Counted from the first letter of the stretch, positions 27,006 to 36,927 are shown. The stretch is DNA of 64,000 bases from JBAXTE01 sp964653595 (GCA_964653595.1 CAZZHH010000004.1:33737-97736); one strand, 5' to 3'. The notes: generated from the letters alone by a model not told the origin. Translations and numbers: made by a program.

Positions 27006-28427
27006 CTAGTTCTTTTTTTCAAAGAGTTGATAGATAATCATTTCGGTGTTCTTAAATTCATATTTAATAAAATGGTTGGGCGCGGGAGAATTTTTTGGTG
27101 CCAGAAAATACTTTTTTGAGGGGATCTCTTCTCTCCAAAAGCTTAGGTTTTCATAACGAGAGGCATAAGCCATGAATGTCCAATCGTCCCACAAGGATTT
27201 TTCAATAGCAATATCTTCCATAGATGGTACTTCTTTTTTTAATGCTTCAATATCTTTTATTTTGTCTTCATCCCTACTGAATGCGCCATAATTTGCAACT
27301 GTATTTGCAACAGATAGAACAAGTAAAAATACAGAAAAGACGGCGAATATTTGGTGGTATTTTTTTGCAAAATGGATTTTTGGTAATTGGCTTAAAAAAA
27401 TAGCCAATGAGAACGCAAAAAATGGGAAAGTAGATAAAACATAAAAACCACTCTGTTTCATGCTTATCATAACTGGTAATACTCCAGAAAAACCCAAAAA
27501 CAAGAAGAACACACTAGGTCTTAACATAAAAGCAACCTTCTCTTTTTGCATATTACCAAACCACCTAAATGCTGCCCAAATAAGAACGAAAAAACATGGA
27601 ATTGCCAATTGACTTCCCAAGCTAAAAAGGATAAAAAAACGCGAGGAGACGGTAACTACAGAGCTAACCCCATTTACTACTTGATGGGTAAAATAATTCA
27701 TTAAAGACTCGAAGCCAAAAGGATAAATGAAGTACAGAAACACAAAGGGCACTAAAGTATAAAATATGAATAAGAAGGTCTTGAGAACCATTTTGTTAAA
27801 GGATCCTTTCCTGAAAATCAAAAAGTAAAAAAAGTAAAAAGACCACAAATATAAACCTATAGGCCCTTTAGTCAAAAATGCTGCTGACAAACATAGACCA
27901 GCCAATATTTCCCATACCAATTGATTTGATAAAGATTTTAATAAAAACAATAAGGATAAAAGTATAAATACTGTCATCGTGTTTTCTAGCATGTTATTAA
28001 CTGCAGCCCAGCTTATTAAGGGAAAAAGAAGTAATAACAACATAGGCATCCAAGAATTCTTTTTATCTAAAAGAAAAAGAGATGCCAATTCTTTCCATAT
28101 AAAATGAATTATAATTCCGGAAACACAATATGTTAGACAGGAGTAGACTTTTTCGATAAAAAAATAATCTCCAAAAATTCGAAAAAAAACACTTTCCAGA
28201 AAAAATGCTAACGGTGGATGCTCATAAAATGGATTAAAAATACTATTCATAAACTTTAGCGACCAAAAACTACCATTTTCAAGAGCTAGATTTTTTGATA
28301 TAGCTGCGTAAATTGTCCCATCCATAAACATACCATGTGTAAGCAAGTATGGACTTATAAGTGCCACAAAAAGTGCAATTACAAAAAGATATGGAACAAT
28401 TTGATTTTTTTTCCGACAATAATTCAT
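27006..28427 (-). CDS. GT-C fold glycosyltransferase (GT39/ArnT-like)
   Basis: I take the ATG at MNYCRKKNQ (473 residues) over the TTG five codons upstream. About eleven transmembrane segments; the first periplasmic loop contains FMDGTIYAAISKNLALENGS near residue 33, with the Asp that positions the lipid-phosphate sugar, and YEHPPLAFFLESVFF near residue 70. This is the PMT/ArnT pattern. It likely moves a sugar from undecaprenyl phosphate to a glycan or protein on the periplasmic side. The gene stands alone between the protease and a divergent exonuclease gene; its substrate is unknown. Confidence 0.82.
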   Translation of the reverse strand: MNYCRKKNQIVPYLFVIALFVALISPYLLTHGMFMDGTIYAAISKNLALENGSFWSLKFMNSIFNPFYEHPPLAFFLESVFFRIFGDYFFIEKVYSCLTYCVSGIIIHFIWKELASLFLLDKKNSWMPMLLLLLFPLISWAAVNNMLENTMTVFILLSLLFLLKSLSNQLVWEILAGLCLSAAFLTKGPIGLYLWSFYFFYFLIFRKGSFNKMVLKTFLFIFYTLVPFVFLYFIYPFGFESLMNYFTHQVVNGVSSVVTVSSRFFILFSLGSQLAIPCFFVLIWAAFRWFGNMQKEKVAFMLRPSVFFLFLGFSGVLPVMISMKQSGFYVLSTFPFFAFSLAIFLSQLPKIHFAKKYHQIFAVFSVFLLVLSVANTVANYGAFSRDEDKIKDIEALKKEVPSMEDIAIEKSLWDDWTFMAYASRYENLSFWREEIPSKKYFLAPKNSPAPNHFIKYEFKNTEMIIYQLFEKKN

Positions 28428-28483
28428 TCTATATAAAATCAAGAAATCTGAAATACATTATGTAAAAAAAATATTAGATTCAG

Positions 28484-28587
28484 AGAATGTTTAAACTACA
28501 GGCATTTGATTTAGTTTTAAAATGCATTTTTGAATTTTGAGAACGAATAAACCTACTTTTCGATGCCTCAATAGCTAAAAACATTCT
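28484..28587. repeat. Nested inverted repeats in the intergenic region before the exonuclease gene
   Basis: AGAATGTTT (28484-28492) pairs with AAACATTCT (28579-28587), and inside it AGGCAT (28500-28505) pairs with ATGCCT (28563-28568). The nesting would allow a two-helix RNA or DNA structure of about 104 bases. No known RNA family is recognised and chance is possible. Confidence 0.25.
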
Positions 28588-28722
28588 AAATGCTTTTTAA
28601 TATCTCTTACCAATAAAAATCACAATAATTACCCACAAAAATAAGAATTAAAATTGATATTGAAAGATTTAAATAAATATCAAGTACAAGAATTTGCTAA
28701 ATTTGCAAAAAAAATTAAACGA

Positions 28723-29217
28723 ATGAATTTTGTCGCCATTGATTTTGAAACAGCTACCGGATATCAACACAGTGCTTGTGCTGTTGGAATTGTAACCGTT
28801 CGAAATGGGATCATTGTAGATGAATATTATTCATTGATACAACCTCCTAATAATGAATATTGGTGGCAAAACATCAAAGTTCATGGAATAAAACCCGAAC
28901 ACACAATATATTCACCCACTTTTGAAGAACTTTATCCAACATTAAAAGAAAAATTATCCGGAAATAGAATTGTTGCTCACAATGAGTCTTTTGATCGGAA
29001 CGTACTCATAAAATCGATGGCTTATTATCAATTGGATTATTCAGATATAAACCTTCCAAATAGATGGGAGTGTACCGTAAAAATGTACAGAGCTAAAGGA
29101 TTTTCATCTGCAAAATTAAATATTTGCTGTCAAACGATGAACATACCCCTCAATCATCACGAAGCACTTTCTGATGCAAGAGCCTGTGCTAACTTATATC
29201 TTCTTGGATTACAATAA
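28723..29217 (+). CDS. DEDDh-family 3'-5' exonuclease (DnaQ-like)
   Basis: I start at MNFVAIDFETA (164 residues), the ATG directly before the first exonuclease motif; an in-frame TTG 23 codons upstream is possible. Exo I is D-F-E-T in VAIDFETA, Exo II is AHNESFDRNVL, and Exo III is HEALSDARACANL, giving the D-E-D-D set with the DEDDh histidine. It resembles stand-alone DnaQ/epsilon-like exonucleases in proofreading or nucleic-acid turnover, but it is much shorter than fusion forms and lacks other domains. Its stop codon is only four bases from the stop of the convergent acidic-protein gene. Confidence 0.88.
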   Translation: MNFVAIDFETATGYQHSACAVGIVTVRNGIIVDEYYSLIQPPNNEYWWQNIKVHGIKPEHTIYSPTFEELYPTLKEKLSGNRIVAHNESFDRNVLIKSMAYYQLDYSDINLPNRWECTVKMYRAKGFSSAKLNICCQTMNIPLNHHEALSDARACANLYLLGLQ

Positions 29218-29221
29218 CTTG

Positions 29222-30142
29222 TCAATTACTTAACTTTTTAAAATCAGAAATTTGCATGCCATCCATGGTACTATTTTTCACTTTGTGATAACTAAAATAA
29301 TATGGTTTTCCAGTTGCGCAGTGAATTAAAGTAATTAAGCAAATTGGATCTTTTAATTTTAACTTTTCAGGTCCAATTTTATGAACAAATATTACGTTAT
29401 TGTTTGAACTATTAAGGGCACTTTCAATATCTATTTTTGAAGTAATTTTAACTTTAAATGGATATACTTTTGCAATTTTTTCGATAGTAGAAGCATCTGT
29501 TGACAAATCCTCTTTCGTAATCCATATTTCTAATGACTTTACTTCTTTGGAATACATATTCATCAATTGATCGTATGATTTATTTGGATTTTCTTCCAAC
29601 CAAGTAACATAAAATTGAATCAATCGTAATATGCCACCCAACTTGTATGTATAATCGATTTCATCATCTGAGTCATCATCCGAATCATCGCTTTGGTCAT
29701 CATCGGGCATGACATACGACAATGGAATCGAAGCAATTTCTGGCATAATATTCACGTTGCCACTCCTATCGCCCAAAGAAAGATTTAGCAAATTAAATTT
29801 ATGTTTGTCAGTGTTATTAAAAAGTTCCGTATTTGCTGAAAACAAAGAAGTTTTCGTCTTAGTAATTTCCGCTAAGGAGATAAATAAAAATGATTTTTGA
29901 GGATCGGTTTTCAAATTCTCAAACTCTTTTGAAGTAATAATTTTAAACGGTGTAATCGTCCAAAATTTTGGCATAATGGATGAAATGGTTGTGTTAAAAA
30001 TCGAAAAAGGATTCTCTTCAAGAACCACATAAGTAGTAGACATTTTAAATCGATTAATCTCTTCTTTAGAAGCAAATTTAGTTTGTGACCATCCGGTTAA
30101 ACCAATAACCATCAATAATCCAATAATTGATAACTTTCTCAT
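29222..30142 (-). CDS. Secreted protein of unknown function with an Asp-rich tract
   Basis: I start at MRKLSIIG (306 residues), where a Sec signal peptide begins and ends near GWSQ; the eight codons before it look spurious. The mature protein, about 285 residues, has no motif I recognise. A strongly acidic stretch, DDDQSDDSDDDSDDE, lies near residues 145-160 and may be a flexible linker or metal-binding segment. On either side are alternating strand/helix regions. It is predicted periplasmic or outer-membrane associated. It converges with the exonuclease gene. No T9SS signal or lipobox is visible. Confidence 0.65.
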   Translation of the reverse strand: MRKLSIIGLLMVIGLTGWSQTKFASKEEINRFKMSTTYVVLEENPFSIFNTTISSIMPKFWTITPFKIITSKEFENLKTDPQKSFLFISLAEITKTKTSLFSANTELFNNTDKHKFNLLNLSLGDRSGNVNIMPEIASIPLSYVMPDDDQSDDSDDDSDDEIDYTYKLGGILRLIQFYVTWLEENPNKSYDQLMNMYSKEVKSLEIWITKEDLSTDASTIEKIAKVYPFKVKITSKIDIESALNSSNNNVIFVHKIGPEKLKLKDPICLITLIHCATGKPYYFSYHKVKNSTMDGMQISDFKKLSN

Positions 30143-30205
30143 TTTTTTTAAAATTAATACATCCATAAACTAATTAAACTCAATAAAGCATATATTATTT
30201 GAATT

Positions 30206-30213
30206 CAAATGTA
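30206..30213 (-). promoter_or_regulatory. -7 promoter element for the acidic secreted-protein gene
   Basis: The minus strand reads TACATTTG, matching TAnnTTTG, 63 bases upstream of the ATG at 30142. No -33 box was found. Confidence 0.3.
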
Positions 30214-30340
30214 CAAAATTTATGTTATGAATAAAAAACCGAAATCTTAACCATAAAAGAATTAACACTTCGGAATCGTTATGAACATTAAAAGTTCATA
30301 ATTAATCACATCGATACAAAAACCACCAAAAATTTTTATG

Positions 30341-30348
30341 TAATTTTG
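30341..30348 (+). promoter_or_regulatory. -7 promoter element for the hydrogenase-related operon
   Basis: TAATTTTG matches TAnnTTTG and lies 44 bases before the ATG at 30393. No TTTG was seen at the -33 position. Confidence 0.42.
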
Positions 30349-30392
30349 CAATCATATTATTACAAATTTAATCTAATAAACTGTAAATAAAT

Positions 30393-32381
30393 ATGTTAGA
30401 ATTTATCATCCTATTTTTTGCAACCCTAATGGCTGCATTATTTGTTGTTCCTTTAAAATTAAAATATTGGCTTTCCTTTTCTGCATTATCAGTAATAGTT
30501 TTGGCAACTAGCTTTTTCGCTATTCAATCCATACAATCTGGAGCTTCCATAAAATACTCTTTAACACTTTTTCAATCCGTTTCAATTCCTGGAATGACCA
30601 TCGATGGGATATCTGCATTCTTTATCTTAATCATTAATATCACCTCGGTGACTGGTTTTATATATGCTAAAAGTTATCTGACTCCTTATATTAATCGGAA
30701 AACGTCTACTCAATTTTCGATTCATTATTTTTCTTATCTATTTTTGTATATTTCCATGCTCTTAGTAACTTGTTTTCGAGATGGTATGCCCTTTTTAATC
30801 GCATGGGAAATGATGTCGTTAAGCTCATTTTTGTTAGTAATCTTCGATGCTGAAGACCGAAACACCATGAAAGCAGGAATCAATTACCTGATTCAGATGC
30901 ATATAGGTTTTTTGTTTTTAATGATCAGTTTTATCATTTTAGAAGTAGAAACAGGCAACGGTAGTTTTGATAGCTTGCCCATTTATTTTTCTTCTCACCA
31001 TAATTTTTTACTATTTGGATTAATGTTTATTGGCTTTGGAATCAAAGCAGGTTTTGTTCCCATTCACTCATGGCTCCCTTTGGCTCATCCGGAAGCTCCA
31101 GCACATGTTTCTGGGTTAATGTCGGGAGTGATGATAAAACTTGGAATTTACGGAATATTACGAGTGATATTATCTTTACAAGATAATCTATTAGAAATCA
31201 GCACATTTATCCTTATCATCTCTACTCTTACTGGAATAATCGGGATACTATTTGCAAGCAACCAAAAGGATTTAAAAAAACTATTAGCATACAGCAGTAT
31301 TGAAAATATTGGAATTATTGGGATTGGACTTTCTGTTGGATTGATTGGCAAAGCAATAAACTATCCTATTATCGAAATTTTAGGCTTTACTGGGGCATTA
31401 CTACATGTATTAAATCACTCGTTGTTTAAATCCTTACTTTTCTTTAATTCAGGTGCTGTTTACAAAGCTACTCATACTCGTAATATTGAAAAACTTGGTG
31501 GAATTATTAAGAAAATGCCCTTAACAGCTCTCTTTTTTCTGATTGGTGCACTAGCTATATCTGGATTTCCTCCTTTTAATGGTTTTATTTCTGAATTTTT
31601 AATCTATTCAGCCATGTTTAATTCTATTGAAAATGTAGGATTTTACGAATCGGGATTGATTATTTTTGGGGTTATTGGATTAGCACTTATTGGTGGACTC
31701 ACTTTGTTTACCTTCACAAGAGCATTTGGAATTGTTTTTCTTGGCAGTCCGAGAGACCAAAATTTTATACCGAAAGAAGAATCCTCTAAGTCATCCCTTT
31801 TTCTATTTTCAATAATTGCTATTGGAATGATTATCATTGGCATATTTCCCATGATCATAATCCGTCCATTAAGTCAAATAATATGCAATAGTGTTGTAAT
31901 AGAAACCATTCATTTATCCTATTTTCAGACTTCTAATATGAGTACCATTGGCATCGTGAGCGGGATATTTATTGTGCTTATTGGAATATTATTTTTATAT
32001 CGTAAATTTCATTTACAAAAAATCAATTTATCGGAAGTTTCACCTACCTGGGGTTGTGGATATACCGCATCCAATTCGAAACACCAATACACAGGAACCT
32101 CATTTTCTGACAATTTGTCCACATTAGCTAATCCAATATTACATAACAATAAAGAGATGACACCCATTGAAGAGACAGATCTTTTCCCAAAAACTACTAT
32201 TTTTTCGACTGTCAGAAACGACCGAATTACTTCACAATTTATTGAAAAACCTATCCAGTTGCTTTTGTCGATGTTTAAAAAAATTGCAATAATGCAAACA
32301 GGTCAAATCCACCACTATATTCTTTATTCATTTGTGTTTATGCTTTTAATTTTAATACTTACCATTCTCAATATTTTATAA
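30393..32381 (+). CDS. HyfB-like proton-pumping antiporter-type subunit (group 4 hydrogenase-related complex)
   Basis: The 662-residue protein has about sixteen hydrophobic segments and belongs to the NuoL/M/N-MrpA/D superfamily. The conserved proton-path residues are visible: WEMMSLSSFLLV near residue 140 (Glu), FGIKAGFVPIHSWLPLAHPEAPAH near 213-236 (Lys and His), and a later helix with NHSLFKSLLFFNSGAV near 347. The C-terminal part has the HyfB/HycC-specific SPTWGCGYT stretch near residue 555 and one last membrane helix. It starts the six-gene set and is followed after 3 bases by the HyfC-like gene. In this family it drives proton or sodium movement when the peripheral arm reacts. Confidence 0.9.
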   Translation: MLEFIILFFATLMAALFVVPLKLKYWLSFSALSVIVLATSFFAIQSIQSGASIKYSLTLFQSVSIPGMTIDGISAFFILIINITSVTGFIYAKSYLTPYINRKTSTQFSIHYFSYLFLYISMLLVTCFRDGMPFLIAWEMMSLSSFLLVIFDAEDRNTMKAGINYLIQMHIGFLFLMISFIILEVETGNGSFDSLPIYFSSHHNFLLFGLMFIGFGIKAGFVPIHSWLPLAHPEAPAHVSGLMSGVMIKLGIYGILRVILSLQDNLLEISTFILIISTLTGIIGILFASNQKDLKKLLAYSSIENIGIIGIGLSVGLIGKAINYPIIEILGFTGALLHVLNHSLFKSLLFFNSGAVYKATHTRNIEKLGGIIKKMPLTALFFLIGALAISGFPPFNGFISEFLIYSAMFNSIENVGFYESGLIIFGVIGLALIGGLTLFTFTRAFGIVFLGSPRDQNFIPKEESSKSSLFLFSIIAIGMIIIGIFPMIIIRPLSQIICNSVVIETIHLSYFQTSNMSTIGIVSGIFIVLIGILFLYRKFHLQKINLSEVSPTWGCGYTASNSKHQYTGTSFSDNLSTLANPILHNNKEMTPIEETDLFPKTTIFSTVRNDRITSQFIEKPIQLLLSMFKKIAIMQTGQIHHYILYSFVFMLLILILTILNIL

Positions 32382-32384
32382 ACA

Positions 32385-33293
32385 ATGATTGCATTCATTC
32401 TAATTCTAATAACCTCTCTTTTCTATCCTGGCATCATCAACAGGACTAAAAGTATTGCTAGCGGAAGAAAGGGGCCGAAAATCATACAACCTCTTAAAGA
32501 TATATGGGTGCTTTTTCACAAAGGCAGTGTGTTTAGTCCCACTACCAGTTTTATATTTCAAATAGCACCTATCATTTCCCTAGCCTCTGTCCTCACTGCT
32601 ATGTTGATGTTGCCGTTAAAATCAGAAGTTGCTATTATCTCTTTTAGCAACGATTTTGTGATGTTTGCTTATTTACTTGCTTTTGGGAAATTTTTCATCA
32701 TTATTTCTGCACTTGATACTGGGAGCGGTTTTGAAGGGATGGGAGCCAATAGAGAAGCGCTTTATCATTTATTAATAGAGCCTGCATTCTTTATCCTTAT
32801 TGCAACCTTAGGAGCAATTACTGGGTACACTTCCTTTTCAGAAATTTTTGCATATTTTGAAATTTCGAACAATTATTACCTCATTATCATTGCATTGATA
32901 AGCTGCTATCTTTTATTACAAATAGCTATGATTGAAAACAGCCGTCTCCCAGTAGATGATCCTAAAACACATCTAGAGCTTACCATGATTCATGAAGTGA
33001 TGATTTTAGATAATAGTGGTTTTGATAAAGCGATCATTCACATTAGTAGCATGTTAAAATTTGCTATCTATGGATCTTTGATTTTTAATTTAATAATTCC
33101 TTCTAATTTTCATCTTCTCCTACAAATACCTCTATTTGTAGCTCTCCAAATCTTTTTGGCTGTCATCATTGGTTTTTTGGAATCCTTCCGTGCTCGAAAT
33201 AAAATGCGACGCAACGCTATCTACATTTTCACCCTTTCAGCGATAAGCATCCTTGCCTTTTTCTTGGTTTTAGTAATGAATAATAAAATATAA
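32385..33293 (+). CDS. HyfC/NuoH-like membrane subunit
   Basis: The 302-residue protein resembles complex I subunit NuoH and its group 4 hydrogenase counterparts HyfC/HycD/EchB. About eight membrane segments are visible. The typical loop GFEGMGANREALYHLLIEPAF (near residues 115-135) carries the acidic, quinone- or hydrogenase-proximal residues, and the next loop has ENSRLPVDDPKTHLELTMIHE near 183-204. It anchors the peripheral arm to the membrane and begins the ion path. It sits 3 bases after the HyfB-like gene and 4 bases before the HyfE-like gene. Confidence 0.92.
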   Translation: MIAFILILITSLFYPGIINRTKSIASGRKGPKIIQPLKDIWVLFHKGSVFSPTTSFIFQIAPIISLASVLTAMLMLPLKSEVAIISFSNDFVMFAYLLAFGKFFIIISALDTGSGFEGMGANREALYHLLIEPAFFILIATLGAITGYTSFSEIFAYFEISNNYYLIIIALISCYLLLQIAMIENSRLPVDDPKTHLELTMIHEVMILDNSGFDKAIIHISSMLKFAIYGSLIFNLIIPSNFHLLLQIPLFVALQIFLAVIIGFLESFRARNKMRRNAIYIFTLSAISILAFFLVLVMNNKI

Positions 33294-33297
33294 CGTC

Positions 33298-33927
33298 ATG
33301 ATAAATTTTTTCCTGATTGCTTTTGCCATTTCTCTTCTATATATCTCCACCGCAGAGCGTTTTCGTACTTACACCAAACTAATTGCGGTACAAGGAGCTC
33401 TCCTATTTTGTATCTCCATCATTGAATTGAACGAGGTGAATATCGGAAACTTCCTATTTATTGCCATTGAAACACTGATATTTAAGGCAATAGTAGTTCC
33501 ATATTTTCTATTTAAAGTGATAAACAAAACTAAAGTATATCAAGTTCATAACAAAGCGTTACCCCCATTTTATGGTTTAATTTTATCTATTTGTGCTCTG
33601 ATAATAAGTGTGTTTTTGGCTAGCTTCTTGAACAATGAGTTTGGCAGCATCGCATTTATGACTGTTTGTATTTACACTCTAATCGCTGGTATCCTTTTAA
33701 TTATCACCCATAAACTACTTTTTTCTCATACCATCGGTTTTTTAATCATCGAAAATGGAGTTTTTCTACTTACCATTCTTGTTGGTGTTGAAATGCCTTT
33801 ATTAATAAACATTGGTATTCTTCTCGATATATTTGTCAGTGTCCTGATTATCACCATTTTTGCTAATAGAATTGGAAGCAAATTCCAAAATATGGGTACC
33901 GAAAATTTGAATTCACTGAAAAATTAA
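33298..33927 (+). CDS. HyfE-like membrane subunit (NuoK-related)
   Basis: The 209-residue, very hydrophobic protein has about six membrane helices, matching HyfE of hydrogenase 4, which is a longer relative of NuoK. Acidic membrane residues typical of the NuoK type are seen in IENGVFLLTILVGVEMPLL near residues 149-168. It has no signal peptide apart from its first membrane helix. It lies between the HyfC-like gene (4-base gap) and the HyfF-like gene (47-base gap, the largest inside the set). Its identity rests mostly on gene order plus size and topology. Confidence 0.82.
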   Translation: MINFFLIAFAISLLYISTAERFRTYTKLIAVQGALLFCISIIELNEVNIGNFLFIAIETLIFKAIVVPYFLFKVINKTKVYQVHNKALPPFYGLILSICALIISVFLASFLNNEFGSIAFMTVCIYTLIAGILLIITHKLLFSHTIGFLIIENGVFLLTILVGVEMPLLINIGILLDIFVSVLIITIFANRIGSKFQNMGTENLNSLKN

Positions 33928-33974
33928 AAATCATCTAAAAAAGAGATGTTATAAGAAATATTAAAGTATAGGCT

Positions 33975-35393
33975 ATGATTATTTATTATTTTATTCTTTC
34001 AATTCTGTTAAGCACTTCTATCTTATTAATACACAACAAGAAAATCACAATATTATTAACGGTGCTATTCCTAATGAATCAGCTAGCACTTACGGTATGG
34101 GTAGATACAAACATTGGCATTACCGAATACAACTATTTTACCTTTGATGCACTGGGAGCATTGTTTTTAACGCTTCTCACCATCGTAGCTTCTGCTTCCT
34201 TTTATCATGGCTTAAAATATTTCCGAAATCGGATAACCCATCGTTTCTTCTACTACCACGCAGCATTTATCATCCTGATAACCACCATTACAGGGGCCTA
34301 TCTGGCTAACGATGCTACTTTTGTGTGGGTACTTATTGAAGCCACTACGTTAGCAGCATCTGTTTTAATATACCACGAAAAAACATCCCATGCGCTAGAA
34401 GCCACGTGGAAGTACATCTTTTTATGCTCTATCGGAATAGCTTTTGCCTATGTTGGAATTCTATTTATCAGCATCAGCGACAAAGGTCTAGCCGATCTAT
34501 CTTTTGCTTCTATTGCCAATTTGGCCATACATGCAAATCCACTCTACCTAAAAATTGCTTTTGTCTTTATTCTGATTGGATATAGCACAAAAATGGAACT
34601 TTTTCCCATGCATACCGTTGGCATTGACGCAAACTCTGTTTCTCCAACCCCCATTGCTGCTTTAATATCTACCGGGCTAGTAAACCTTGGCTTTTTATCA
34701 ATTTTTAGAGTATATATTGCATTTTCCCACTCTCCAATTTTTGAATGGATGAACCATATCTTAATACTTTCTGGTGTCTTATCTCTCATTGTAGCGGCTG
34801 GATATATGCTTAAAGCGAAGCATAACAAACGAATGTTGGCATACTCTACTCTTGAGAATATGGGTCTTGTAGCTATTGCCATCGGTATAGGAGGAGCTGG
34901 GTATTATGCAGCCATACTTCTAATTATTCTCCACACACTCACAAAGTCGAGTCTCTTTTTTCAAATGGGACAAGTATCCAGGCTATTACATACTTTCAAA
35001 TTGGACGAATGTGGCGAGTACATGAAACGAAATCCTGTTGGTGGTGGTGTATTACTAGTTGGCCTCTTCGTTATTCTTGCAATTCCTCCCTCTGGATTAT
35101 TTATCCCAGAAATATTGATATTTAAAACGATGGTAAAATCAGAATATTGGCTTTTAATGGCCATAGTGTCTCTGATGCTTTGCTTTGTAATATATGCTAT
35201 GTCTATTCGGTTTATGCATATTTTATTTTCAAAACCTAGAATTGATGAAGATAGTCCGTTGGTGGTCAAAGTAAGCCCATGGGAGTCTGTTTCGCAATAT
35301 CTTTTTTTACTTATGGTAATTTTCATCTGTTTTTATCAACCAGATTTTTTAAACTCGATCATTAACCAATGCATAGCTATCCTCCCAAAATAA
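33975..35393 (+). CDS. HyfF-like antiporter-type membrane subunit
   Basis: The 472-residue protein is the second NuoL/M/N-like subunit, with about fourteen hydrophobic segments. Key regions are ANDATFVWVLIEATTLAASVLI near residue 110 (Glu) and TKMELFPMHTVGIDANSVSPTP near 203-224, where HyfF normally reads K-x-G-L-A-P-M-H-T; the usual Gly is Glu here. LAYSTLENMGLV is near 291. Two antiporter-like subunits together suggest more than one ion translocated per cycle, if the complex is active. It ends 6 bases before the HyfG-like gene. Confidence 0.9.
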   Translation: MIIYYFILSILLSTSILLIHNKKITILLTVLFLMNQLALTVWVDTNIGITEYNYFTFDALGALFLTLLTIVASASFYHGLKYFRNRITHRFFYYHAAFIILITTITGAYLANDATFVWVLIEATTLAASVLIYHEKTSHALEATWKYIFLCSIGIAFAYVGILFISISDKGLADLSFASIANLAIHANPLYLKIAFVFILIGYSTKMELFPMHTVGIDANSVSPTPIAALISTGLVNLGFLSIFRVYIAFSHSPIFEWMNHILILSGVLSLIVAAGYMLKAKHNKRMLAYSTLENMGLVAIAIGIGGAGYYAAILLIILHTLTKSSLFFQMGQVSRLLHTFKLDECGEYMKRNPVGGGVLLVGLFVILAIPPSGLFIPEILIFKTMVKSEYWLLMAIVSLMLCFVIYAMSIRFMHILFSKPRIDEDSPLVVKVSPWESVSQYLFLLMVIFICFYQPDFLNSIINQCIAILPK

Positions 35394-35399
35394 AAAATT

Positions 35400-36923
35400 A
35401 TGGAAACTAGTATCAACTATATACGTATCATCAACAACTCCCCTTCCATTCCTTTCGATTCGATTCAGATACTGGATTATGTCGAATTTGAAAAAACATT
35501 GATAGACTTGATGAAAAATCCAGCGAACCATGTAGTTACCTATCATGCTGTAAAACTCAACGACCACTTTCACTTTATTTGCGCAGTTGCTTGTGATCAC
35601 TCTCATGACATCGCAGTTTTCAGTCATAAGCTTCAAAAAAACACATCAAATCTGAAATCATTAACGAATGAAGTTCCTCAAATCCAGATTTTTGAACGAG
35701 AGATTATGGAAAATTTCGGAATTCATTTCATCGATCATCCTTGGAGTAAACCTCTTCGATTTTCTCAAACCCGATTTGATAAAACTTCTACCATGAATAA
35801 TTATCCATTTTTCAACATCCAAAGTGATGAACTTCATGAAGTAGGTGTTGGTCCAATTCATGCTGGAGTAATTGAACCCGGACATTTTCGATTTATCTGT
35901 AATGGAGAGAAAGTACTTCATCTTGAAATTCAACTGGGGTATCAACATAGAGGTATCGAAAATATGTTTTTAACTCTTTCGAAACCTCTGCAACGTTCAA
36001 TATTAGCAGAAAGTATTGCTGGAGACACCACTATTGGTCATGGATTGGCACATGCCCAACTTATGGAAAGCCTCTCCCATGTATCGGTATCTAGTCGACT
36101 TCAAATAGAACGAATTATCGCTTTGGAATTAGAGCGAATTGCAGTTCATATTGGTGATACAGCAGCATTATGTACTGATGTTGCATATCAACTAGGACAA
36201 GTAGTAAACGAAGCTCTAAGAACTACTATCATTAATACCATGCAGCTTTTATGTGGAAATAGGTTTGGCAAAGGTCTTATTCGAGTTGCAGGGTCGCATT
36301 ATCCGATGACAGAATCATTTTTAAAAGCGATGACAGACATCCTTCACAACAGTGGAAAAGGATACATCGATATTGCAGACAGAATTTACACTCTTCCCTC
36401 TGTATTGATGCGTTTTGATGGAAATGGAGTTGTCTCTCATGCCCAATCGCATGCTATCGGCACCGTTGGCATGGCTGCTCGTTCAGCGGGGATTGCACGC
36501 GATATCCGAAGCTCTCACCCTTTCCAAGCATACAACCATCACGCATATTCCCCAATAATTCGCAATTCAGGCGACGTACTATCTCGTGGTATGACAAGAA
36601 ATATTGAAGTTAGATCCTCCCTGAAAATAATTGAATCTCTGACAAAGCAGTTATCTGAGATACAAGAAACTACTCCCAAACCCACTCAAAATTTAGACCT
36701 AAAACCAAATTCTTTCGCCATTTCACTCACCGAAGGATGGCGAGGAGAAATATGCCACTGTGCCATTACTGACGAAAAAGGTGAATTGTTGCATTATAAG
36801 GTAAAAGACCCTTCTACCCATAATTGGATGGCACTGGCGCTAGCAATGCGAAATCAAGAAATTTCCGATTTCCCAATAAATAATAAAAGTTTTAACTTGT
36901 CCTATTGCGGATTTGACTTATAA
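35400..36923 (+). CDS. HyfG-like NuoC/NuoD fusion without [NiFe] ligands
   Basis: The 507-residue protein joins a NuoC-like part (about 1-130, EREIMENFGIHFIDHPWSKPL near 99-119) to a NuoD/hydrogenase-large-subunit part (about 148-507, GPIHAGVIEPGHFRF at 151-165 and LGYQHRGIENM at 179-189). In [NiFe] hydrogenases the segment after this has an R-x-C-G-x-C motif; here residues 204-214 read ESIAGDTTIGH with no Cys. The C-terminal DPCxxC motif is also missing: the end is NLSYCGFDL with a single Cys503. It therefore cannot hold a standard [NiFe] centre. This matches the Ehr (energy-converting hydrogenase related) class. Its substrate is unknown. Confidence 0.9.
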   Translation: METSINYIRIINNSPSIPFDSIQILDYVEFEKTLIDLMKNPANHVVTYHAVKLNDHFHFICAVACDHSHDIAVFSHKLQKNTSNLKSLTNEVPQIQIFEREIMENFGIHFIDHPWSKPLRFSQTRFDKTSTMNNYPFFNIQSDELHEVGVGPIHAGVIEPGHFRFICNGEKVLHLEIQLGYQHRGIENMFLTLSKPLQRSILAESIAGDTTIGHGLAHAQLMESLSHVSVSSRLQIERIIALELERIAVHIGDTAALCTDVAYQLGQVVNEALRTTIINTMQLLCGNRFGKGLIRVAGSHYPMTESFLKAMTDILHNSGKGYIDIADRIYTLPSVLMRFDGNGVVSHAQSHAIGTVGMAARSAGIARDIRSSHPFQAYNHHAYSPIIRNSGDVLSRGMTRNIEVRSSLKIIESLTKQLSEIQETTPKPTQNLDLKPNSFAISLTEGWRGEICHCAITDEKGELLHYKVKDPSTHNWMALALAMRNQEISDFPINNKSFNLSYCGFDL

Positions 36924-36927
36924 TATC

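Noticed and set aside
35400..36923. Calling the HyfG-like gene a working hydrogenase large subunit
   Set aside because: Both Cys pairs that bind the [NiFe] centre are missing in the sequence.
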